Assembly: GCA_937139475.1 (NCBI GenBank)
Contig: CAKZQF010000138.1
Span: 24,192 to 88,191, forward strand
Direction of reading: 5' to 3'
Origin: an uncultured Gammaproteobacteria bacterium
GTDB taxonomy: Bacteria > Pseudomonadota > Gammaproteobacteria > Enterobacterales > Psychrobiaceae
Length of the DNA: 64,000 bases
Under the pieces are notes generated by a model, which saw only the letters and a list, made by a program, of their open reading frames with translations, was not told where the DNA came from and searched no databases. Made by a program: the position numbers and the translations under genes. Numbering within the stretch: position 1 is the stretch's first letter; the number at the start of each line of letters is the position of its first letter. Of the stretch, positions 42,247-51,233 are shown one piece after another.

Positions 42247-43980
42247 CTATTTGAATCGATTAATGTTTGCTTTTAGGTCAATTAATTGCTGAAAGGATAA
42301 CTTACCATCCTCATCTCTTTTATAGTCTTTGTTGTAGAACCTGAAGTTGCCTTGGCGATCAATCTCTGCAATGCTATCTTCTTGATACAACGCAAAATCT
42401 TCGCTAGCGCCAATATAAAAGAGCTCGTGGGACTGAGTGCTTAGTATGTCAAAGCCGATACTCGTGTCACTCTCAGGGTTACCGCAGCGAAAATGGTGCC
42501 TTAGTAATGTTGGCAGCACATCATAATGCGAAGTCTTTTTGATGATCTGTTGCGCTGGCGTGTTAGGTAAGGCGATGACAAGGGGCACTTGTAGGTTAGC
42601 CGCTGAAAAGGATTCAGATTGCTGATAAATCGCATTAAGATCATTACCGCGGTTGCCAGTAATAACTACCGTTGTATTCGCTAGATCGACGTTTGCAATT
42701 ATTTCTCCAATCAACTGATCAGTATACTTTATTGCTTTGAAATACTGTTTTGCAAGGAATCGGTCTGCAGGTCGCTGTTGTGTTAGCGATACCTCGATTG
42801 TTGGATTGAAATCATCGGGGACGCTTAGCTCTTGACTGGCATAGAGAGTGATATCGGCAAGGTAGGCACTTTCATGATCTTGAGCGACCCACTCGATGAG
42901 CTGAGCAACGTTTTGTTGATCTTTTGCAGCGGCGTTAAAGTTACTAGCGCTTCGCTCGCCTGGTTTTACGTCCAGATGCTTGCGGGCAACGTTATCACTT
43001 AGGGTTATAAGTGGGCTTTTTTGACCTTGTCGTTCAAACACGCCCCGATAGTTTGCCGGCAAGCCGGTAGCCAGCGTAAACTCGACGTCATCTGTATCTA
43101 GACTAGTGGTAATGTGATTGCTCGCTGAAATATTTTGCGATGCAAATTGAGCCAAGTTTGGCATATGAATAGCTGAAATGTGCTCGCGGTTAATTCTTGC
43201 GATTGAAATGAACAATAAATTTTGTTCATTTGATACGTTACATTGCAACGGGTTTAGCGGGTAGGTCACTGTTTGTGGTGCCGCACTGAGTTCTAATTTG
43301 TTGCTATGTTGCTCGCCTATCCAGCCATATTTTTTGATTAAGCTACGCGCAGTCGACTGATGTGAAAGTGGAAACATCCGGTCATAGGCCAAAATAGGGC
43401 GATAGACAGTGGCGTCAGCCCATACGTGAAGTAAATGGCTTAAAATAAAGGCCCCACCAAATACCAAGGTAATTCGGTTGCCGACATCCCATGCGCGAAT
43501 AACAGGCAAGCGCTTCCAGATGAGATTCGCAATGGTTAACTCGACCAGTAGCACGGCTAACAAAAATAAGGCAATTGAACTCCAGCCAATGCTTTTGTTG
43601 AGATTAAAACCCTGTAAATCAAAGGCAAGTAAATTCAGGTGTAATTGATAACTACCGTATACACTGCCATCTATTAACAGCGTGATAATCGCAATAGTGG
43701 CGACAATTGCGCCAAGTGCTCTCATGACTTTGGATGAGGGGAAAATAAAGGTAAGCGGAAATAATATAATGATGTAGGCAAGGATACCTAACAGGCCAAA
43801 GTGACCAATCCAAGTTGCAATAATATAGATAACCGCTGTAAACGAGGAGTCGCTTTCAACAGCAAATACATAGCGTAACGCCATCACCATCGCCAGCATA
43901 ATATTTGCCAGCATAAACCAGTGACCCCAGCAGATTAAGCGGGAAACTCGGTCTTTATAAGAATTTGAATTATCAACCAT
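42247..43980 (-). CDS. yejM: Inner membrane sulfatase-like protein YejM (PbgA/LapC)
   Basis: A 577-residue protein (E. coli 586) with five N-terminal membrane helices (DUF3413 region, residues about 20-185) and a large periplasmic alkaline-phosphatase-like domain (about 240-560; STTVVITGNRGNDLNAI is part of the TTVVITGN strand). In E. coli it senses periplasmic lipopolysaccharide and restrains LapB/FtsH degradation of LpxC; the hydrolase domain lacks a complete metal site and is considered non-enzymatic. It lies between yejL upstream and glpE downstream on the minus strand; the yejK gene is divergent, as in E. coli. Confidence 0.94.
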   Translation of the reverse strand: MVDNSNSYKDRVSRLICWGHWFMLANIMLAMVMALRYVFAVESDSSFTAVIYIIATWIGHFGLLGILAYIIILFPLTFIFPSSKVMRALGAIVATIAIITLLIDGSVYGSYQLHLNLLAFDLQGFNLNKSIGWSSIALFLLAVLLVELTIANLIWKRLPVIRAWDVGNRITLVFGGAFILSHLLHVWADATVYRPILAYDRMFPLSHQSTARSLIKKYGWIGEQHSNKLELSAAPQTVTYPLNPLQCNVSNEQNLLFISIARINREHISAIHMPNLAQFASQNISASNHITTSLDTDDVEFTLATGLPANYRGVFERQGQKSPLITLSDNVARKHLDVKPGERSASNFNAAAKDQQNVAQLIEWVAQDHESAYLADITLYASQELSVPDDFNPTIEVSLTQQRPADRFLAKQYFKAIKYTDQLIGEIIANVDLANTTVVITGNRGNDLNAIYQQSESFSAANLQVPLVIALPNTPAQQIIKKTSHYDVLPTLLRHHFRCGNPESDTSIGFDILSTQSHELFYIGASEDFALYQEDSIAEIDRQGNFRFYNKDYKRDEDGKLSFQQLIDLKANINRFK

Positions 43981-44117
43981 TAGTTAGCATCGTTGTTAAG
44001 TGAAGGATATTATCACACGCACTCACAGTGGGTGCAACTTAGGTTTATTTGGACGCAACCTACTAAGTAGACACTGTAAAGTTTACTTTAGCAGGCTACG
44101 CTCCAACAACAAGAGAT

Positions 44118-44342
44118 TTAGTGCAGCTCTACCTCTACTGAGTTCTCTAGTGCTTTAGCGAAACTCGCCGCGACGTGCTTGCGCTGACTTACTGAAACGC
44201 TATTGTTAATCACTGAAGTCGCTGCGTTACCAAGCGCCATTAGGCTAAGGTCAGCTTTTGCATTGCTATTTTCTAAAACGGTTAATAGTTGCAAGATAAG
44301 TGATTCAACTTGTTCGTTGCTATATTTTGAATTTACTGCCAT
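44118..44342 (-). CDS. yejL: YejL family protein (UPF0352)
   Basis: A 74-residue helical protein matching E. coli YejL (75) along its length: KYSNEQVESLILQLLTVLE, the invariant DLSLMALGNAATSVIN and ASFAKALENS. It folds as a small helical dimer in known structures; its cellular role is unknown. It precedes yejM by 137 bases on the minus strand and faces yejK, so the conserved yejK/yejL-yejM arrangement is intact. Confidence 0.93.
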   Translation of the reverse strand: MAVNSKYSNEQVESLILQLLTVLENSNAKADLSLMALGNAATSVINNSVSVSQRKHVAASFAKALENSVEVELH

Positions 44343-44481
44343 TGGTGTTCTCTTGTTAGTTGCTGCTTTATCTATTAAGCTGACGCCGATTAAATGGGGA
44401 ACTTCCTACATCCTGTTATCACAAGCGGGTAAAAGTTACTCAATCTCGCCAACAAATAGAAATGTTGCGGGATAATTCGTA

Positions 44482-44487
44482 TATAAT
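44482..44487 (+). promoter_or_regulatory. -10 element upstream of yejK
   Basis: A perfect TATAAT 32 bases before the yejK ATG. No acceptable -35 is at the usual distance, so promoter use is uncertain. Confidence 0.4.
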
Positions 44488-44518
44488 ACAGCAAATTTCA
44501 GTTAGGGACTAATGCCAA

Positions 44519-45541
44519 ATGAGTGTTTCGATTAGACATAGCATACTTCATCAAATTAATACCACCAGTGAAGGTGATGTGACGTTTTCAGCTCGTGACC
44601 AAGTACTTGCACCATCGCAAGATGTAGAAAACCTAGTGAGTGAACTGCACCGAATTTACAATTCAAAGCAGGGCAAAGGTTATGGTTTCTTTGCCGATGA
44701 TGAGCAAGGTGAGCAAGAATTTTCACGCTCGTTAACCACTTATTTGGACCAGGATAATGACTTTGTCGCATTTTCGCAAACAGCGATTAGGCAATTACAA
44801 ACCGAATTAATGAAATATAACTTTGCTGAGCAAGGTTATTTGTTGTTGGCCAATTATACCCATATTGCTAGTAACTATCTGTTTGTTGCTTTGATATCGC
44901 CAAAAGACTCGCTTGCTGTCGACGACACGCTGGAAGTTAGCAGTAATCAGCATTTGGAGCTTAATAACCTTCAATTGGCTGCACGAATAGACTTAACCAT
45001 GTGGCAAGCAGAGCCTGATAGCCAACGTTATATTTCCTTTATCCGTGGCCGGGCCGGCCGTAAAGTTTCCGATTTTTTCTTGGACTTTATGGGATGTAAG
45101 GAAGGTTTCAACGCGAAAGAACAAAACAAAAGCTTAATGAATGCGGTAGAGGATTATTGCAGCGCGGCTGAGTTTGATCGCAGTGAGAAAGAAGACTACC
45201 GTGAAAAGGTGTTCGATTATTGTAAGGGGCAAATCGATAGCGGTGAAGAAATCGCGATTAAAGATCTTTCATCAAAAGTATCTAGTGATAGCGAGCAAGG
45301 ACTCTATCAGTTTGTCGCACAGCAGGGTTACGAACTTGAAGACGAAATCCCGGGCGACAGCTCCACGTTGCGCCAACTTAAAAAGTTCTCAGGCACTGGT
45401 GGCGGGGTAACTGTTGGCTTTGAGCAAAAGCATTTAGGCGAGCGAGTGATCGTTGATTTAGTCAATGATAAGCTAACCATTGTTGGTATTCCGCCAAACC
45501 TGCTTGACCAACTTAAGCGCCGCTTGTCGAGCGACGGATAA
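44519..45541 (+). CDS. yejK: Nucleoid-associated protein YejK (NdpA)
   Basis: A 340-residue protein (E. coli YejK 335) found with the nucleoid in E. coli. The N terminus SVSIRHSILHQINTTSEGDV, the YISFIRGRAGRKVSDFFLDF segment and the C-terminal GVTVGFEQKHLGERVIVDL are all conserved in the NdpA family. It is divergent from yejL across 176 bases and ends 33 bases before a strong terminator. Confidence 0.94.
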   Translation: MSVSIRHSILHQINTTSEGDVTFSARDQVLAPSQDVENLVSELHRIYNSKQGKGYGFFADDEQGEQEFSRSLTTYLDQDNDFVAFSQTAIRQLQTELMKYNFAEQGYLLLANYTHIASNYLFVALISPKDSLAVDDTLEVSSNQHLELNNLQLAARIDLTMWQAEPDSQRYISFIRGRAGRKVSDFFLDFMGCKEGFNAKEQNKSLMNAVEDYCSAAEFDRSEKEDYREKVFDYCKGQIDSGEEIAIKDLSSKVSSDSEQGLYQFVAQQGYELEDEIPGDSSTLRQLKKFSGTGGGVTVGFEQKHLGERVIVDLVNDKLTIVGIPPNLLDQLKRRLSSDG

Positions 45542-45574
45542 TAAGTTGAAGTAATTCACATAATTGGTGAAAAC

Positions 45575-45611
45575 AAAGTGGCGAGTTATTGTATAATAAC
45601 CGCCACTTTTT
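45575..45611 (+). terminator. Terminator of yejK containing a -10-like sequence
   Basis: AAAGTGGCG and GTTATT (45575-45590, one bulged A) pair with AATAAC and CGCCACTTT (45595-45609) around a GTAT loop, then TT. The sequence TATAAT (45592-45597) lies in the loop region and could be the -10 of the next gene. Confidence 0.88.
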
Positions 45612-45627
45612 ATTGGTCGGGTTTCCC

Positions 45628-45656
45628 CCATCCATGATTAAACGGGTGGACTGTTT
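45628..45656 (+). promoter_or_regulatory. Leader hairpin before the PTPS-like gene
   Basis: CCATCC (45628-45633) pairs with GGGTGG (45644-45649), a ten-base loop, then ACTG and five T. It resembles a weak attenuator; I cannot match it to a known riboswitch class. Confidence 0.35.
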
Positions 45657-45678
45657 TTCTGCCCTTATAGGATTTACT

Positions 45679-46569
45679 ATGAAATTGTTTGTAAATAACT
45701 TAACCGTTATTGATTATTCTTATCTATGTCATCAGCGCGGCATGGTCGGCGAGAGCTTAATTGTCGATATCGAACTCGATGGTTCGCTTAATGACGAATG
45801 CATGGTGCTAGATTTCGGTCTGGTTAAAAAACAGATCAAGGCGGTTATCGACTTTGAAGTTGATCATAAGCTACTCGTAGCGGCAAACCACGAAACGGTC
45901 TCGTTTAACGTGTTAGAGGATACCGTACAGCTGTTATTGGATCGCCCCGAGCAACTTCCGATCTATCTAAACTGCCCGCATGAGGCGTTTGCCCTACTTG
46001 ATGCTGACGTTGTCAACGAAGATTCCATTATTCGTCATTTGGAAACGGCAATTAAAGCAGTGTTGCCGGATAACGTGACAGGTTTAGTGCTAAAGCTTGC
46101 ACCGGAACCTATGTTTGGACCATTTTATCATTATAGCCACGGCCTAAAAAAGCATGACGGTAATTGTCAGCGCATAGCACATGGTCACCGCTCGATTATA
46201 GAGATTGAGCGTAATGGTGAAAAAGCTGAAGATCTTGAACAATATTGGGCATCACGGTGGAATGATATTTACCTTATCACCACTAACGATTTGGTTAGTT
46301 CGAGCGATATTACCTTGCCACAAGAACTTAGTGTGCTAGCTGGTGTACCGAACATGCACTTTGTGGCATATGAAGCGCCACAAGGCCGATTTGAACTTGC
46401 GATCCCAGAGCAAGCTTGTGAAGTGGTTGCTTTTGATACCACTGTTGAGCAGCTGACCAGTTATGTCGCACAAACACTTGCTAATGACAATCCAGGCGAT
46501 AAAATTGATGTTATCGGTTATGAAGGTGTTGATAAAGGGGCAATGGCTTCGGCACAAGTTGCAGGTTAG
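45679..46569 (+). CDS. Double-length 6-carboxytetrahydropterin-synthase-like protein (PTPS family)
   Basis: A 296-residue protein, over twice the length of E. coli QueD (121). Two PTPS-like halves are visible. The N-terminal half has SLIVDIELDGSLNDECMVLD, FGLVKKQIKAVIDFEVDHKLL, the strand and DH of the T-fold, but lacks the HGH zinc pair. The second half has HDGNCQRIAHGHRSIIEIER, a Cys and HGH pair typical of the zinc site, then GRFELAIPEQ. This suggests a pseudo-dimer with one active site. QueD makes carboxytetrahydropterin for queuosine; this longer form may have another pterin substrate. The ATG at 45679 has AGGA seven bases upstream. A CCATCC/GGGTGG hairpin at 45628-45649 followed by TTTTT lies in the leader. 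Confidence 0.78.
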   Translation: MKLFVNNLTVIDYSYLCHQRGMVGESLIVDIELDGSLNDECMVLDFGLVKKQIKAVIDFEVDHKLLVAANHETVSFNVLEDTVQLLLDRPEQLPIYLNCPHEAFALLDADVVNEDSIIRHLETAIKAVLPDNVTGLVLKLAPEPMFGPFYHYSHGLKKHDGNCQRIAHGHRSIIEIERNGEKAEDLEQYWASRWNDIYLITTNDLVSSSDITLPQELSVLAGVPNMHFVAYEAPQGRFELAIPEQACEVVAFDTTVEQLTSYVAQTLANDNPGDKIDVIGYEGVDKGAMASAQVAG

Positions 46570-46621
46570 CTAGTTCACCACGTGCTCGATACTTCTTATT
46601 CAATTGACCATAAGGAATATT

Positions 46622-47458
46622 ATGATAAATAAGCTATTGAGCACACTGTGCATCGCGGCTCTTACCGTTGCTCTCTCGGGCCAAGTTAGGGCTCAAACGC
46701 ATCAGTTTGGCTCATCGTTGGTGCTAGACGGGCCACTAACCCAAGGTGCTATGCTTGTCGGTACGACTACCCCAAAAAATCAAATTAAACTCAATGATAA
46801 ATCAATTAAGGTGGCCAGTGATGGCACCTTTGTTATTGGTTTTGGCCGCGATTCAAAACTACACCATCGCTTAACTGTGATAACAGCAAGCGCCGATACA
46901 CAATCTTTTGAGCTTGAGCTGAAAAAGCGAAAATATAATATTTCTCGCGTTACCGGCATCAGTAAGAAGATCACGCATCCAAGTAAAAAGGACCAGCTAC
47001 GGGCGGCCAAAGATAGCAAACAAGTACGAGCCGCTCGCAACGTATGGCTTGACGAATTACATTTCACCCAACAGTTTGTCTTGCCGGTTGAAGGGCGGAT
47101 CAGTGGGGTTTATGGCTCGCAACGTTTTTACAATGGTAAAGCCGGTCGCCCGCATTACGGGTTAGATATCGCTCGTCCAACCGGAACTGTCGTTAATGCG
47201 CCCGCTGATGGGGTAGTTCGGTTGTTTGTACCAGACATGTTCTACTCTGGTGGTACATTAATCATTGATCACGGCATGGGGGTTTCATCCACTTTCTTGC
47301 ATCTCAGTGCCGGCTTGGTGAAAGCTGGAGACAGAGTGAAACAAGGCCAGCCAGTTGCCAAGATAGGCTCAACAGGGCGCTCCACTGGCCCACATCTCGA
47401 TTGGCGCATGAATTGGCTTAATCAGCGAATTGATCCCCAATTGCTGCTGGCAAAATAA
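46622..47458 (+). CDS. M23 family metallopeptidase (peptidoglycan endopeptidase-like)
   Basis: A 278-residue exported protein with signal peptide MINKLLSTLCIAALTVALSG (cleavage near VRAQ). A beta-rich N-terminal region precedes the LytM/M23 domain at about residues 160-278: GRISGVYGSQRFYNGK, the HYGLDIA motif with the zinc His and Asp, and the GPHLDWRMNW motif with the second His. Such enzymes cut peptide cross-links in murein. The ATG at 46622 has AAGGA seven bases upstream. It follows the PTPS-like gene by 52 bases and may share its message; the third His of the usual HxH is Asp (HLD), as in a subset of the family. Confidence 0.9.
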   Translation: MINKLLSTLCIAALTVALSGQVRAQTHQFGSSLVLDGPLTQGAMLVGTTTPKNQIKLNDKSIKVASDGTFVIGFGRDSKLHHRLTVITASADTQSFELELKKRKYNISRVTGISKKITHPSKKDQLRAAKDSKQVRAARNVWLDELHFTQQFVLPVEGRISGVYGSQRFYNGKAGRPHYGLDIARPTGTVVNAPADGVVRLFVPDMFYSGGTLIIDHGMGVSSTFLHLSAGLVKAGDRVKQGQPVAKIGSTGRSTGPHLDWRMNWLNQRIDPQLLLAK

Positions 47459-47465
47459 AGTGATC

Positions 47466-47495
47466 TTAGGCGATTAATCAATATTAATCGCTTAA
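47466..47495 (+). other. Perfect hairpin after the M23 gene
   Basis: A 13-bp stem (core GCGATTAAT/ATTAATCGC, with one G-T pair further out) and a CAAT loop. No T-tract follows; probably a 3'-end structure. Confidence 0.5.
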
Positions 47496-47593
47496 ACCTT
47501 GCTCACTTATTTATCTTCCTACCCTAATAGTCATTTCGAACTGCTAAAAAGCTGTTATGATTTATCAAAATAATCTGAGAGTTTAGGTCTATT

Positions 47594-47953
47594 ATGAGTG
47601 AAGAAACCATATTTAGTAAAATTATTCGCCGCGAAATTCCCGCCGATATAGTCTATGAAGATGAATTAGTTACGGCATTTCGTGACATTAGCCATCAAGC
47701 GCCAACTCACGTGCTCATTATCCCGAATAAATTGATCCCCACGGTCAATGATGTGACGACCGAGGACGAACTGGTTTTGGGGCGCCTATTTACGGTAGCG
47801 AAAAAAATTGCAAAAGCAGAAGGTATTAATGAGTCAGGCTATCGCCTTATCATGAACTGTAAGGATGATGCTGGCCAAGAGGTTTATCACATTCACATGC
47901 ATCTAGTAGGCGGCCGTAAACTTGGGCGTATGTTAGCACCGGAGGTAGTATAG
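47594..47953 (+). CDS. hinT: HIT family purine nucleoside phosphoramidase
   Basis: A 119-residue histidine-triad protein, same length as E. coli HinT (119). It hydrolyses adenosine phosphoramidates and aminoacyl-adenylates. The triad HIHMHLVGG is at residues about 98-106, preceded by the [21 protein letters not shown] terminus and the [10 protein letters not shown] strand. The C terminus [10 protein letters not shown] is close to the family norm. The ydjA gene begins 2 bases after its stop, so the two are co-transcribed. Confidence 0.94.
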   Translation: MSEETIFSKIIRREIPADIVYEDELVTAFRDISHQAPTHVLIIPNKLIPTVNDVTTEDELVLGRLFTVAKKIAKAEGINESGYRLIMNCKDDAGQEVYHIHMHLVGGRKLGRMLAPEVV

Positions 47954-47955
47954 CC

Positions 47956-48507
47956 ATGACGGCCATTGAGTTATTAACGAAGCGATATTCTTGTGGCAAG
48001 CTAACAACCCCAGGCCCTAGCTCGCAAGAGATCGAGCAGTTGCTTGCCGTTGGGGTGAGGGCGCCGGATCATGGTGCACTAAAACCCTGGCGTTTTATTG
48101 TTATGACTGGGGCTGGCCGCGAGCGCCTGGGTAAAATTTTTGCTCGTGCAGTTGCTGCCAGCGGTGGTGATGAAGCCAAAGTTACGAAAGCGCAGAATAT
48201 GCCGCTACGTGCCCCTTGTGTAATCGCAGTGGTTTGTAAATACCAAGAGCATGAGAAAGTGCCTTGGGTAGAGCAGGTTCAATCTGCTGGATGTAGTCTA
48301 TTCTCAATGCAGCAAACCGCACTTGCGATGGGCTATGGTGGTATTTGGCGTACAGGTGAATTGGCGAGAGATGAGCTGGTGCGAGAAGCGCTTGGCCTGG
48401 AGCAAGAAGACGAATTAGTTGGTTATTTGTATTTAGGTACTGAAGTTGTCAGTAGCAATTGCAGAAAGTCTCCCGACCATCAGCCATATGTTAGCTACTG
48501 GTCTTAA
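47956..48507 (+). CDS. ydjA: Nitroreductase family protein YdjA
   Basis: A 183-residue flavoprotein, the same length as E. coli YdjA. The N-terminal FMN-binding KRYSCGKLTTPGPS and the RAPDHGALKPWRFIVM segment are diagnostic of this minimal nitroreductase group; AMGYGGIWRTGEL and GYLYLGTE follow. It is expected to be a dimeric, NAD(P)H-dependent oxidoreductase with unknown natural substrate. GGAGGT precedes the ATG; the hinT stop is directly upstream. The bidirectional terminator after it is shared with asnS. Confidence 0.92.
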   Translation: MTAIELLTKRYSCGKLTTPGPSSQEIEQLLAVGVRAPDHGALKPWRFIVMTGAGRERLGKIFARAVAASGGDEAKVTKAQNMPLRAPCVIAVVCKYQEHEKVPWVEQVQSAGCSLFSMQQTALAMGYGGIWRTGELARDELVREALGLEQEDELVGYLYLGTEVVSSNCRKSPDHQPYVSYWS

Positions 48508-48555
48508 TAGTCAGTCACTTTTATGGTTGTCCCATAGATTGTTTGGCTAGACAAT

Positions 48556-48585
48556 AAAAAAGGAGCTTATTAGCTCCTTTTTTTT
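48556..48585. terminator. Bidirectional terminator between ydjA and asnS
   Basis: A 12-bp stem AAAAAAGGAGCT/AGCTCCTTTTTT with a TATT loop and flanking A and T runs, so it serves both the plus-strand ydjA and the minus-strand asnS. Confidence 0.94.
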
Positions 48586-48605
48586 GCTCAAAAGGCTAGT
48601 GCCTC

Positions 48606-50006
48606 TTAAAAGTTTGCACTGCGCGGCGCACGTGGGAATGGGATAACGTCACGGATGTTTTGTACACCAGTTACATAAGATACCAATCGCTCGAAACCAA
48701 GACCAAAGCCTGCATGAGGAACTGTGCCGTAACGACGTAAGTCGCGGTACCATTCCATGTGTGAAACGTCGATGTTCATCTCTTCCATACGCTTATCAAG
48801 CATATCTAAACGCTCTTCACGCTGTGCGCCGCCGATGATTTCGCCGATGCCTGGTGCAAGTACGTCCATCGCCGCGACTGTTTTGCCATCTTCGTTCATG
48901 CGCATGTAGAACGCTTTGATGTCTTTCGGGTAGTTTTGCAGGATAACTGGTGCGCCTACGTGCTCTTCAGCTAGGTAACGCTCATGTTCTGAAGATAGGT
49001 CAACACCCCAAGACACAGGGAACTCAAACTTCTTACCGCAGTTTTCTAGGATAGTGATTGCATCCGTGTAGTCCATACGCACGAAATCGCTATCAACCAT
49101 TTGCTCTAGACGCGAGATACATTCTTTATCAACGCGTTGCTGGAAGAAGGCCATATCATCTGGACGTTCTTCAAGCACCGCTTTAAATACGTACTTTAGC
49201 ATCGCTTCTGCAAGGTCAGCGGCATCGCTTAAATCAGCGAAGGCGATTTCCGGCTCAACCATCCAGAACTCAGCTAGGTGACGAGTTGTGTTAGAGTTTT
49301 CAGCACGGAAAGTCGGACCAAAGGTGTATACCTTACCTAATGCACAAGCATAAGCTTCTGCATTCAATTGACCAGATACCGTTAGGAAGGTCTCTTTACC
49401 AAAGAAATCTTTGTCATAATCAACGTTGCCAGCATCAGTACGCGGCAAGTTTTCGTTGTCCAAGGTACTTACGCGGAACATTTCGCCAGCGCCTTCACAG
49501 TCACTTGCTGTGATTAGTGGCGTACTTACCCAAATGTAACCTTGCTCGTGGTAGAAACGATGAATCGCTTGCGATAATGTATTACGAACACGTGCTACAG
49601 CGCCGATGATGTTAGTACGCGGACGAAGATGTGCAACTTCACGTAAAAACTCTATGCTGTGGCGCTTTGCTGCCATAGGGTAGGTATCAGGGTCTTCAAC
49701 AAGGCCAATGACTTCAACTTTTGTTGCTTGGATCTCAAATGACTGACCTTTACCTTGTGAAGCGACAACTTCACCAGTAACGGCTACCGAACAGCCAGCA
49801 GTAAGGGAAAGTACATCAGAATTATAATTCTCTAGAGTATTGGCGATTACTGCCTGAACAGGGTCAAAACCAGAACCATCGTAAATGGCTAGAAAAGAAA
49901 TGCCGGCTTTTGAGTCACGACGTGTGCGCACCCATCCTTTAACCGTAGTAATTTCGCCTTGCGGGACTTTGCCTGCAATAATATCGGCAACAGTGGCCAA
50001 ACTCAT
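48606..50006 (-). CDS. asnS: Asparaginyl-tRNA synthetase
   Basis: A 466-residue class II synthetase, identical in length to the E. coli enzyme. An OB-fold anticodon-binding domain (about residues 15-110, [18 protein letters not shown]) is followed by the catalytic core: motif 2 [15 protein letters not shown] and motif 3 [10 protein letters not shown] near the C terminus; [13 protein letters not shown] is also typical. The ATG at 50006 has GGAG nine bases upstream; an in-frame TTG five codons earlier lies inside that leader. It is a single minus-strand gene with a 244-base upstream region. I saw no T-box. Confidence 0.96.
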   Translation of the reverse strand: MSLATVADIIAGKVPQGEITTVKGWVRTRRDSKAGISFLAIYDGSGFDPVQAVIANTLENYNSDVLSLTAGCSVAVTGEVVASQGKGQSFEIQATKVEVIGLVEDPDTYPMAAKRHSIEFLREVAHLRPRTNIIGAVARVRNTLSQAIHRFYHEQGYIWVSTPLITASDCEGAGEMFRVSTLDNENLPRTDAGNVDYDKDFFGKETFLTVSGQLNAEAYACALGKVYTFGPTFRAENSNTTRHLAEFWMVEPEIAFADLSDAADLAEAMLKYVFKAVLEERPDDMAFFQQRVDKECISRLEQMVDSDFVRMDYTDAITILENCGKKFEFPVSWGVDLSSEHERYLAEEHVGAPVILQNYPKDIKAFYMRMNEDGKTVAAMDVLAPGIGEIIGGAQREERLDMLDKRMEEMNIDVSHMEWYRDLRRYGTVPHAGFGLGFERLVSYVTGVQNIRDVIPFPRAPRSANF

Positions 50007-50161
50007 TGAACTATACTCCAAATATGTAAATTAACTTGGCAATATTACTCACCTGTGGCGAATAAACAAGTGCTTGAAGCTAAAAAAGGCTGGTGGGGAA
50101 TTAAAAAAGTAACTAATGGCGAAAAAAACGTCTAATGGTAGTGGCACAACGCCTTTTCGTT

Positions 50162-50220
50162 ATACCAATTCGACTGCGTTTATTTGCTTTGGGCAAGAAA
50201 TCTGTTCGCCGAATTGGTGT
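50162..50220. repeat. 59-bp inverted-repeat element (copy 2)
   Basis: Arms ATACCAATTCG (50162-50172) and CGAATTGGTGT (50210-50220) match at 10 of 11 positions when inverted. The element has the same 59-base length and the same ATACCAATYCGAYT start as that at 32396-32454, while the centres differ. It lies between the divergent/upstream regions of asnS and the 3' end of fghA. Confidence 0.65.
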
Positions 50221-50250
50221 TGCTCATTGTGCTATGACGCTAAGCGGCGC

Positions 50251-51096
50251 TTAACATAAATGTTTTGCATGAAATGCCAGATGAGACTCAATAAACGAAG
50301 TGATAAAGAAATAGCTATGGTTATAGCCTTCATGTTTGTTGATCGTCGCTTGATAGCCTACAGAATCCGCCGCTTCGATAAAGTTATCGGTAAGTAATTC
50401 AGTTTCTAAAAATTGATCGTCAAGGCCCTGGTCAATCAACATCGGCAATTGGTTGTTGCCTTGCGTCACCAAATGACAAGCATCGTATTGCAGCCATGTC
50501 GGTAGGTGATCACCTAGGTAATTATAGAATGCTTTCTGTCCCCACGGTGTCTCTACTGGGTTAACTATCGGGCTAAACGCAGATACACTTTTATAAGCAC
50601 TACTATTGCGTAGCGCGATCATTAAGGCACCGTGGCCGCCCATGGAATGGCCGAAAATTGACTTTACATCAGAGATAGGCAAGTTTTGTTCAATTAAACC
50701 AGGCAGTTCACTCACCACATAATCGTACATGTTAAAATGTTTGTTCCAGGGCTTTTGTGTGGCATTAACGTAAAAACCTGCGCCTTGACCAAACGCATAA
50801 TCATCTTCTAAGTCATCAGGCACTTCGTCGCCGCGCGGACTGGTATCCGGCATGATTAGCGCGATACCATGTTTTGCTGCCCAACGCTGAGCGCCGGATT
50901 TAACTGAAAAGTTTTCATCGGTGCAGGTAAGTCCAGACAGGAAATATAACGCTGGCACTTTGTTATTTTCATCTGCCTGCGGTGGCAAGTAAACGGAGAA
51001 AGTCATGGTGCAATGGGTGGTATTAGACGCGTGTTGATATTGATGGTGCTGACCGTCAAATAATTTTTGATTAGATAAAAGCGTTAATGTAGACAT
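50251..51096 (-). CDS. fghA: S-formylglutathione hydrolase
   Basis: A 281-residue alpha/beta hydrolase of the esterase D family (E. coli FrmB 277). It hydrolyses S-formylglutathione to formate and glutathione in formaldehyde detoxification. The nucleophile elbow GHSMGGHGAL and the His-bearing HEGYNHSYFFI are intact, with LSGLTCTDENF and DTSPRG as further family signs. The ATG at 51096 matches the family N terminus; an upstream in-frame start at 51162 would add 22 unrelated residues. No formaldehyde dehydrogenase gene lies beside it, unlike many genomes. Confidence 0.92.
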   Translation of the reverse strand: MSTLTLLSNQKLFDGQHHQYQHASNTTHCTMTFSVYLPPQADENNKVPALYFLSGLTCTDENFSVKSGAQRWAAKHGIALIMPDTSPRGDEVPDDLEDDYAFGQGAGFYVNATQKPWNKHFNMYDYVVSELPGLIEQNLPISDVKSIFGHSMGGHGALMIALRNSSAYKSVSAFSPIVNPVETPWGQKAFYNYLGDHLPTWLQYDACHLVTQGNNQLPMLIDQGLDDQFLETELLTDNFIEAADSVGYQATINKHEGYNHSYFFITSFIESHLAFHAKHLC

Positions 51097-51233
51097 AGTA
51101 TGTATTTTATTTAGCGAACGAAAACGCCATTGTAGCAAATTTTTTGCTGGACAGCTCAGCATTTTATTGACGACAAATCATAATTAAAGTGCTATAAAAC
51201 GGGGCATTAGCATCACCAATTAGGTAATTAGTA

